Of a stretch of DNA of 26,165 bases, positions 21,133-26,165 are shown piece by piece. Source of the stretch: an uncultured Thomasclavelia sp. (GTDB taxonomy: Bacteria > Bacillota_I > Bacilli_A > Erysipelotrichales > Coprobacillaceae); the NCBI GenBank assembly GCA_910588165.1, contig CAJUOR010000020.1:1-26165 (forward strand), in the 5' to 3' direction. Below the pieces are notes generated by a model, which searched no databases, was not told the DNA's origin, and worked only from the letters and a program-made list of their open reading frames with translations. The position numbers were made by a program, and so were the translations under genes. Every line of letters begins with the position of its first letter. The first letter of the stretch is position 1.

Positions 21133-22437
21133 CTAATCCCTCTTTCTTGCGATAATATGAATTGGTGTTCCATCAAAATTAAAGCGTTCTCTTAAACAAT
21201 TTTCAATATAGCGTTTATAACTGAAATGTAAATACATAGGATCATTAACAAATAAAACAAATGTAGGTGGTACAACGCTAACCTGATTACCGTAATAAAT
21301 CTTTAAACGACCGCCATTGAAAGTTGTCGTCGGATTCATAGCCTGAGCATCAATCAACACATCATTTAATAAACTTGTGGCAATACGGCGATGGTTATTG
21401 TCATAGGCTTCATCAATCAAACCTAATAGGTTAGTTACTCTTTGTCCGGTTTGAGCTGATGTAAATAAAATTTGGGCATAGTCCAAATACTTAAAGTGAT
21501 CCTTTAACATCTTTTCCGTTTTGGCCATTGTTTTTTCATCTTTGGTTACTAAGTCCCATTTATTAACGACAATCACGACACCTTTACCGGATTCATGAGC
21601 ATAGCCTGCCACATGCTTATCTTGCTCAATAATCCCAACAGAAGCATCAATCACGACAACCACAACATCACTTTTCTCAATCGCACTTAAAGCTCGTAAA
21701 ATAGAATACTTTTCTACATCTTCAAAAATACGGCCTTTTTTACGCATTCCGGCTGTATCGACAACAGTATATAATCTACCGTTCTTTTTAAATGACGTAT
21801 CAATCGCATCACGCGTCGTTCCTTCAACATCTGATACAATTGTTCTTTCTTCACCTATTAAGGCGTTGCTTAAGCTAGATTTTCCGACGTTAGGACGTCC
21901 GATAATACTAAAGCGAATTTCGCCTTCTTCTTTATGTAATTCTTTTTTAGGCATCAATTCAATCATACGATCTAACATATCTCCAATCCCGATACCATGA
22001 CTACCGGACACCGCAAACAGCTCACCAAAACCTAAACTGTAAAAATCATAAAGGTTATCTACAAAGGCTTGATCGTCAATCTTATTGACTGCCATAATCA
22101 CTGGTTTATCGCTTTTTAATAATAATTTAGCGACATATTCATCTTCGTTAGTAATGCCTTCTCGCCCATTCACCACAAAAATAATGACATCTGCTTCTTG
22201 AATGGCGATTTCAGCTTGAAGCTGAATTTGTTTCGTGAATGGGGCATCATTTAATTCAATCCCACCTGTATCAATAATTCTAAACTCCTGTGTTAGCCAA
22301 TTTCCTTTAGCATATATACGATCGCGTGTAACACCCGGAGTATCTTCGACAATTGAAATACGTTCACCGGCAATACGATTAAAAATCGTTGATTTTCCGA
22401 CATTAGCACGACCGACAATCGCTACTACTCCTAACAT
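21133..22437 (-). CDS. der: Ribosome-assembly GTPase Der (EngA)
   Basis: A 434-residue tandem GTPase needed for 50S subunit maturation. The first G domain has GRANVGKST (8-16), DTGGI and NKID; the second has GRPNVGKSS (about 180-188), DTAGMRKKGR and NKWD; a KH-like C-terminal domain ends IIARKRD. Length is that of the family (436 in Bacillus). ATG at 22437 overlaps the cmk stop by 7 nt with GAGGTGG upstream. Order cmk-der-gpsA is collinear with Bacillus, which has other genes between cmk and der. Confidence 0.98.
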   Translation of the reverse strand: MLGVVAIVGRANVGKSTIFNRIAGERISIVEDTPGVTRDRIYAKGNWLTQEFRIIDTGGIELNDAPFTKQIQLQAEIAIQEADVIIFVVNGREGITNEDEYVAKLLLKSDKPVIMAVNKIDDQAFVDNLYDFYSLGFGELFAVSGSHGIGIGDMLDRMIELMPKKELHKEEGEIRFSIIGRPNVGKSSLSNALIGEERTIVSDVEGTTRDAIDTSFKKNGRLYTVVDTAGMRKKGRIFEDVEKYSILRALSAIEKSDVVVVVIDASVGIIEQDKHVAGYAHESGKGVVIVVNKWDLVTKDEKTMAKTEKMLKDHFKYLDYAQILFTSAQTGQRVTNLLGLIDEAYDNNHRRIATSLLNDVLIDAQAMNPTTTFNGGRLKIYYGNQVSVVPPTFVLFVNDPMYLHFSYKRYIENCLRERFNFDGTPIHIIARKRD

Positions 22438-23111
22438 CCTTCCACCTCACTTAATTTTTGATCAACCCATTTTCTGACAACTGTTAAAACCTCATCAATA
22501 CTTAAATGAGAAGTATCTAACTCTTTTGCATCATCTGCTTTTCTTAACGGAGAAGCCTCACGATGCATATCTTCATAATCTCTTTTTTCAATTTCAGCTT
22601 TTATTTTCTCTAAATCGGAAGCTATACCTTTTTCCAAATTTTCCAAATGTCTTCTAGTCGCTCTTGCTTCAACACTGGCAATCTGATAAATCTTCAAATC
22701 CGCATTAGGTAAAACAACCGTTCCGATATCTCTGCCGTCTAATACCACACCGCCAACCTGAGCCATTTCTTGTTGCAAAGAAACTAAATATTCACGCACT
22801 TTTGGATATTTTGAAACGACACTTGCACCTAATGAAATGTCGTTTTGTCTAATAGCTCCCGTTACATCTTCGTCGTTAAGATAAACCTTTCCATCACTAT
22901 TCAAAGAAAGCTCTAGCTTATTTAAGCTAGCGACCACACTTTGTTCATCTTCCCAGCAAATTTGATTCTTCTTTGTATAATAAGCAACACTGCGATACAT
23001 CGCACCTGTGTCAATATAAACATAATGATATTCTTTGGCAATTGCCTTTGCAATCGTACTTTTTCCTGCTGCTGCCGGTCCGTCAATTGCAATTGAAAGT
23101 TTTTTCATCAT
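22431..23111 (-). CDS. cmk: Cytidylate kinase
   Basis: A 226-residue CMP/dCMP kinase. The P-loop is IDGPAAAGKST near the N-terminus; YIDTGAMYRSVAYY, VVLDGRDIGTVVLPNADLKI and the lid region ATRRH...RDYEDMHREASPLRKADD are characteristic. Two adjacent ATGs, with AGAGGTGAT upstream; the second may be the one used. First gene of the cmk-der-gpsA operon with its own promoter at 23128-23156. Confidence 0.97.
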   Translation of the reverse strand: MMKKLSIAIDGPAAAGKSTIAKAIAKEYHYVYIDTGAMYRSVAYYTKKNQICWEDEQSVVASLNKLELSLNSDGKVYLNDEDVTGAIRQNDISLGASVVSKYPKVREYLVSLQQEMAQVGGVVLDGRDIGTVVLPNADLKIYQIASVEARATRRHLENLEKGIASDLEKIKAEIEKRDYEDMHREASPLRKADDAKELDTSHLSIDEVLTVVRKWVDQKLSEVEGC

Positions 23112-23127
23112 CTATCACCTCTTTTCA

Positions 23128-23156
23128 ATGATAATATATTTTAGACGTAAAGTCAA
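23128..23156 (-). promoter_or_regulatory. Sigma-A-like promoter of cmk-der-gpsA
   Basis: TTGACT (23156-23151), 17-nt spacer, TATCAT (23133-23128) on the minus strand, about 17 nt before the first ATG, giving a very short leader. Confidence 0.6.
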
Positions 23157-23159
23157 AAC

Positions 23160-23183
23160 TAAAAAAACGGGAAAACCCCGTTT
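23160..23183 (-). terminator. Terminator of the acidic repeat protein gene
   Basis: Inverted repeat AAACGGG / CCCGTTT (23165-23171 and 23177-23183), 5-nt loop, then TTTT on the minus strand; it starts in the stop codon of the gene. Confidence 0.85.
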
Positions 23184-23989
23184 TAGAAAATAAATTCTTT
23201 AATAATATAGCCAACTAAAGCGACCAAAACTAAACTTAGGACGATGATAACACCATTTAAAACCTTGATAAAGGTGGAGTTTTCCTCTTCTTCGCCTTCT
23301 TCTAACTCATCTTCTTCGATATCAGATGAACGCTTTTTAGAACCAAAACGGAATTTACGAGGTGTCTCCTCCTCTTCTTCCAATTCTTCCTCTTGCTCAT
23401 CTTCTTCTACTTCTGCCATACGTTTTTTAAATCCAAAACGGAATCTATGAGAAGTTTCCTCTTCTTCCTCTTCTTCATCTTCTTGTTCGTCTTCTTGCTC
23501 ATCTTCTATCTCATCATCTTCTTGACGACGTTTAAATAAGCCAAAACGATAACCTGATGCTTGTTCTTCCTCTTCGTCATCTTCTTCTAATTCAACTTCT
23601 TCTTCGATTTCAGGCTCTTCAACTTCTTCTTGAGTCAAAGCAGCTGCCTGTGCCATTTTTGTTTGACGAATTTTATTCAAAATATCCATTCGTGTATTGA
23701 AGTCTTCTTGACCGGCTTCTTCACGTACACGACTTAAAGCTCTCTCTAATTCTTCGTCAACCTGTGAGTTAATTGAATCTAAAGTTAAACTTTCCAATAA
23801 AGTATCTTCTGTATCCGGCTTTTCTAATTGCGATACTTGATCAGAATTTAAAAAACGTTTATAGTAATCCGCATCTCTAACTTGTTTTTCTTGCCCTGTA
23901 TATACACTGGCACTATCAGAAGTGACAACGTCTGTTTTTATGCCTTCTCTTAAATCTTTATATTTAGTCATTCGTGACATTCTTGCCAT
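23183..23989 (-). CDS. Unrecognised acidic, tail-anchored protein with three RFG..KR motifs
   Basis: I do not recognise a family. The 268 residues show: a basic start (MARMSRMTKYKDLREGIK); a mixed helical region to about 118; a very acidic region (about 120-237, mostly E and D) interrupted by three similar basic islands, YRFGLFKRR (147-155), FRFGFKKR (183-190) and FRFGSKKR (213-220); and one C-terminal membrane segment (242-263) with a five-residue tail. No signal peptide, so the bulk should face the cytoplasm as a tail-anchored protein. ATG at 23989 with AAGGTGAG upstream and an extended -10 promoter; a terminator follows, so it is monocistronic. It lies between cmk and a divergent ferredoxin gene. 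The islands could bind acidic partners such as nucleic acid or lipid head groups; that is a guess. Confidence 0.85.
   Translation of the reverse strand: MARMSRMTKYKDLREGIKTDVVTSDSASVYTGQEKQVRDADYYKRFLNSDQVSQLEKPDTEDTLLESLTLDSINSQVDEELERALSRVREEAGQEDFNTRMDILNKIRQTKMAQAAALTQEEVEEPEIEEEVELEEDDEEEEQASGYRFGLFKRRQEDDEIEDEQEDEQEDEEEEEEETSHRFRFGFKKRMAEVEEDEQEEELEEEEETPRKFRFGSKKRSSDIEEDELEEGEEEENSTFIKVLNGVIIVLSLVLVALVGYIIKEFIF
23279..23640. repeat. GAA/GAG-rich low-complexity DNA encoding acidic runs and three motif repeats
   Basis: Runs of CTT/CTC/TCT triplets on the plus strand (Glu codons on minus), broken by three related segments encoding RFG..KR. Repeat spacing is 36 and then 30 codons. Such tracts are prone to in-frame slippage, so copy number and run length may vary between strains. 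Confidence 0.7.
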
Positions 23990-24012
23990 TTTTTCTCACC
24001 TTCCCTTCGCTT

Positions 24013-24021
24013 ATTATAGCA
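24013..24021 (-). promoter_or_regulatory. Extended -10 promoter of the acidic repeat protein gene
   Basis: TGCTATAAT on the minus strand (24021-24013), the TGnTATAAT form; the nearest -35-like TTGAAG is 20 nt upstream, so recognition would rely on the extended -10. Confidence 0.5.
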
Positions 24022-24162
24022 CACCTTTCTAAACTTTTCTTCAATAAAACAAAAAAAGTTTAAATTTAATTGCATTTTTTGTCCTATATAATAGAAAATA
24101 TGCACCTTTAACCATCTTAGAACAATTATTTTCCCTTTTTATGTTTTAAGCACAAAAATACT

Positions 24163-24191
24163 TTGAAATCATTATCTGTTTAGTCTATAAT
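24163..24191 (+). promoter_or_regulatory. Sigma-A-like promoter of the ferredoxin gene
   Basis: TTGAAA (24163-24168), 17-nt spacer, TATAAT (24186-24191), followed by AAAGGAGG and the ATG at 24227. Near consensus, suggesting high expression. The rest of 23990-24226 is AT-rich with no further structure that I can name. Confidence 0.8.
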
Positions 24192-24226
24192 AAATATGTA
24201 AATAATTTTAAAGGAGGAATATCAAA

Positions 24227-24427
24227 ATGGCAAAGAAAGCTCATGTAAATGAATCTTGCATCGGATGTGGCGCTTGTACAGCAGTATGTCCTTCAGTTTT
24301 CGAAATCAATGGTGATGGTGTTGCTGAAAATATCTTAGGCAATGACACTGAAATCCCTGCTGATTTAGAAGCAGAAGTAGAAGAAGCAGCAGCATCTTGT
24401 CCAGTAGAAGCAATTGAAGTTGCATAA
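24227..24427 (+). CDS. Single-cluster [4Fe-4S] ferredoxin
   Basis: A 66-residue acidic ferredoxin. The cluster ligands are in CIGCGACTAVCP (C-x2-C-x2-C-x3-CP), where the three core Cys precede the distal one in SCPVEAI near the C-terminus. The second cluster half of 2[4Fe-4S] clostridial ferredoxins is missing, so this is the Bacillus Fer type: a low-potential one-electron carrier in the cytosol. It is monocistronic with a near-consensus promoter, strong AAAGGAGG and a hairpin terminator. Redox partners cannot be read from the neighbours. Confidence 0.94.
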   Translation: MAKKAHVNESCIGCGACTAVCPSVFEINGDGVAENILGNDTEIPADLEAEVEEAAASCPVEAIEVA

Positions 24428-24440
24428 TTCTGACTAGCAA

Positions 24441-24470
24441 AGACTCCGTTGATTAACGGAGCTCTTTTTA
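24441..24470 (+). terminator. Terminator of the ferredoxin gene
   Basis: Perfect 7-bp inverted repeat CTCCGTT / AACGGAG (24444-24450 and 24455-24461), 4-nt loop, then CTCTTTTTATTTT. Confidence 0.88.
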
Positions 24471-24488
24471 TTTTCGGCTATTTACCTA

Positions 24489-24514
24489 ATTAAAAACACG
24501 CTTGAAAGGCGCGT
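24489..24514 (-). terminator. Terminator of rluB
   Basis: Inverted repeat ACACGC / GCGCGT (24496-24501 and 24509-24514, one G-T pair) followed by TTTTTAATT on the minus strand, one base after the rluB stop. Confidence 0.75.
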
Positions 24515-24515
24515 C

Positions 24516-25241
24516 TTACTTTCCTTTTGTTACTGCGTGTTTTAAAAGTTTAATTTCCTGTGGCTTGATACGACGATAAGTTCCCGGTGTCAAACCTTTT
24601 AAGTCTAAACAGCCATACTGATAGCGATGTAATCTTTTGACCTTGTAACCTACAAGCTCAAACATACGACGAATTTGACGATTCTTTCCTTCCATAATCC
24701 GCATTGTCAACATCGTTGTTTCATGCTTCAAATCTTTACCAATCACCCTGATTTTACATGGTAAAGTTTTAATCCCATCTAAGAAAACACCAGTTTCTAA
24801 TTGATGCAGCTGTTCACCTGTAATTAAACCATCAATTGTTACTTCATAAGCTTTTTCTAAATGTGATCTTGGATGCATCATTAAATTAGCAAATTCACCA
24901 TCATTAGTCATCATCAACAAACCGGTTGAATCATAGTCTAAACGTCCGACCGGATAAACGCGTTCAGGAATCTCTGAAAATAAATCGGCAACGCATGAAC
25001 GATTATGTTCATCATGCATTGTACATACCATACCTTTAGGCTTATACAATAAAAAATAAACCTTGCTTTCTTTTTGTAGAATATGACCTTCTACTTCAAT
25101 CATATCTTTAGACGTTACTTTTACACCTAGTTCTTTTACTATTTCGCCATTAACTTTCACTTTACCTTGTACAATCAAGTCTTCTGCTTTTCTTCTTGAG
25201 GTATAGCCACTATTTGCAATAACCTTTTGTAATCTCTCCAT
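24516..25241 (-). CDS. rluB: 23S rRNA pseudouridine synthase (RluB/RsuA family)
   Basis: A 241-residue RsuA/RluB-type enzyme that isomerises uridine in 23S rRNA (RluB) or 16S rRNA (RsuA). The N-terminal S4 RNA-binding domain is MERLQKVIANSGYTSRRKAE onward; the catalytic Asp is in GRLDYDSTGLLMMTNDG; the C-terminal MEGKNRQIRRMFE is a family signature. I choose ATG at 25241: it gives the normal S4 start, GAGGGGTGAT lies just upstream, and a promoter sits in the 5' extension that would reach 25286. The gene follows spmB, as in Bacillus (spmA-spmB-rluB order). Confidence 0.94.
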   Translation of the reverse strand: MERLQKVIANSGYTSRRKAEDLIVQGKVKVNGEIVKELGVKVTSKDMIEVEGHILQKESKVYFLLYKPKGMVCTMHDEHNRSCVADLFSEIPERVYPVGRLDYDSTGLLMMTNDGEFANLMMHPRSHLEKAYEVTIDGLITGEQLHQLETGVFLDGIKTLPCKIRVIGKDLKHETTMLTMRIMEGKNRQIRRMFELVGYKVKRLHRYQYGCLDLKGLTPGTYRRIKPQEIKLLKHAVTKGK

Positions 25242-25257
25242 TCTATCACCCCTCAAC

Positions 25258-25286
25258 ATTATAACAACACTCTTGTCATTGGGCAA
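25258..25286 (-). promoter_or_regulatory. Possible sigma-A-like promoter of rluB
   Basis: TTGCCC (25286-25281), 17-nt spacer, TATAAT (25263-25258) on the minus strand. The -35 box is imperfect, but it would let rluB be expressed in growing cells independently of the sporulation genes upstream. Confidence 0.55.
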
Positions 25287-25297
25287 TCTTTTTTATT

Positions 25298-25801
25298 TTA
25301 GAAAGCTATAAAAGTCAAAATAACCGCTAAAATCAACGCTAAAGCATCTAAACCCAGACATAATAGTAAGATATAACCACTTTTAGTAACATGGGTTTGG
25401 CTAAAATAAACGCTGATAACATATAAGGTCGTATCTGTAGCACCTTGCATCAAACTAGCCATCAATCCAAAAAAGCTATCCGGTCCATAGGTATTGAAAA
25501 TATCAGTTAAAAAAGCCAGGGAGGCACTGCTTGAAACAGGTCTTAGTAAAGCTAAGCCTAATATGGAAGACGGTAATTCAAACGGTAAACAATTTTTTAA
25601 TTGTAAAGTTATAAAACCGATGATGCCACTTGATTCTAATAAACACACCATTAACATAAAAGCTAGTAAACTTGGAAATAATGTTTTCACAAACATCATC
25701 GCTTCTTTAACGCCTTTATAGAAAGCATCTAGTAACGATACCTTTTTAAAAAGAGCCGAAGCTACAAAAACAATCATCACAATGATTAAACTATTTTCCA
25801 A
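25298..25801 (-). CDS. spmB: Spore maturation protein B
   Basis: A 167-residue polytopic membrane protein of the nucleoside-recognition (Gate) family; Bacillus SpmB has 178. With SpmA it is needed for spore core dehydration. The family core is very clear: LALLRPVSSSASLAFLTDIF and YGPDSFFGLMASLMQGATDT followed by TLYVISVYF. Hydrophobic segments lie near 3-18, 35-60, 78-100 and 143-166. Its ATG at 25801 overlaps the end of spmA by 11 nt, so the two are coupled. Located in the forespore or mother-cell membrane during sporulation; the exact molecular role in the family is unresolved. Confidence 0.95.
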   Translation of the reverse strand: MENSLIIVMIVFVASALFKKVSLLDAFYKGVKEAMMFVKTLFPSLLAFMLMVCLLESSGIIGFITLQLKNCLPFELPSSILGLALLRPVSSSASLAFLTDIFNTYGPDSFFGLMASLMQGATDTTLYVISVYFSQTHVTKSGYILLLCLGLDALALILAVILTFIAF

Positions 25802-26165
25802 ATTTCATCACACCTTTCTGAATTAAAACACCCATACTCAGTGTAATCATACCTATGAGCAATGTATAACCGATAAAGCCTAAAGGGTTAACTGACTGAT
25901 AACTATTTCTAATAGCGATAATACTCATCGGAAATAGCGAACACCCGGTCGTATTAAAGATAATCAGCATTTTCATCGAATGGCTTGCCTTAGTATGCTG
26001 CTGATTTTCCATATCTAAAGCTTTAATCGCCTTTAATCCGGAAAGCATCGCTAAACTGCCTAACCCCATAAAATTAGCTATAAAGTTGCTTGCCAATAGT
26101 CCAATCACTTCCGACTTATCACCAATTTGCGGATAGAGCCAAATAAATATAGGTCGCATTTTATG
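25791..26165 (-). CDS. spmA: Spore maturation protein A, 5' end cut by window edge
   Basis: About 124 residues of the C-terminal two-thirds of SpmA (about 196 in Bacillus). The frame is open to the last base (HKMRPIFIWLYP...), and the first Met inside the window aligns with an internal position, so the true start lies beyond the right edge. The family stretches are LLASNFIANFMGLGSLAMLS, then GLKAIKALD, FNTTGCSLFPMSIIAIRNSY and a final membrane segment. It pairs with spmB in spore core dehydration. The mother-cell or forespore promoter is outside the window. Confidence 0.93.
   Translation of the reverse strand, partial: HKMRPIFIWLYPQIGDKSEVIGLLASNFIANFMGLGSLAMLSGLKAIKALDMENQQHTKASHSMKMLIIFNTTGCSLFPMSIIAIRNSYQSVNPLGFIGYTLLIGMITLSMGVLIQKGVMKFGK

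Noticed and set aside
23244..23450. Ser-rich plus-strand open frame
   Set aside because: It is the mirror of the GAA/GAG codon tract on the minus strand; poly-Ser comes from the TCT/TCC complement.
23279..23640. Possible CRISPR or tandem-repeat array
   Set aside because: The repetition is in-frame Glu codons plus three protein motifs of 8-9 residues; there are no equal-length repeats with unique spacers.

Overview
The window is an ordinary-looking, gene-dense stretch of a low-GC Bacillota chromosome. It carries a large set of endospore genes (dpaA/dpaB, spoVS, spoIVA, a spoVIF-like gene, spmA/spmB) next to core housekeeping genes (recA, rny, pgsA, gpsB, rnpB, recU, a class A PBP, nth, dnaD, hup, gpsA, der, cmk, rpmG, rluB) and the start of a comG operon. 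The organism should therefore be a spore-former with Gram-positive competence or pilus machinery. Gene content and divergence from Bacillus fit a lineage such as Erysipelotrichia, but that placement is inference. No mobile element, CRISPR array, tRNA or rRNA was found. Almost everything lies on the minus strand; only recU-ponA and a ferredoxin gene are on plus.

Layout, left to right. 1-1530: comGB (cut by the left edge; its frame stays open to base 1) and comGA. 1616-2479: an MBL-fold hydrolase and ribosomal protein L33. 2613-6138: a dipicolinate operon read right to left as dpaA, dpaB, aspartokinase, dapA and a 56-residue membrane protein, with a sigma-K-like promoter in front and a hairpin terminator behind. 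6225-8916: spoVS, ymdB, rny. 9132-11244: recA, a short CinA C-domain gene and pgsA. 11342-12039: the RNase P RNA gene directly behind gpsB. 12267-15737: recU-ponA on plus. 15793-17845: nth, dnaD and a YugP-type zinc peptidase. 17918-23111: hup, spoIVA, spoVIF-like, gpsA, der, cmk. 23183-23989: an unrecognised acidic tail-anchored protein with three RFG..KR motifs. 24227-24427: a single-cluster ferredoxin. 24516-26165: rluB, spmB and spmA (cut by the right edge).

These sets are locally collinear with Bacillus subtilis (pgsA-cinA-recA, rny-ymdB-spoVS, dpaA-dpaB-dapG-dapA, recU-ponA, dnaD-nth, cmk-der-gpsA-spoIVA-hup, spmA-spmB-rluB), although in Bacillus several of them are far apart. The most interesting non-standard points are the unknown acidic repeat protein, the small membrane protein closing the dipicolinate operon, the dedicated DPA supply operon with a degenerate aspartokinase regulatory half, sigma-K-like promoters, a strong hairpin immediately before spoVS, and rnpB abutting gpsB. 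I see no strong candidate for a wholly new system. Function calls are from motif recognition by eye; promoters and terminators are sequence-pattern predictions.
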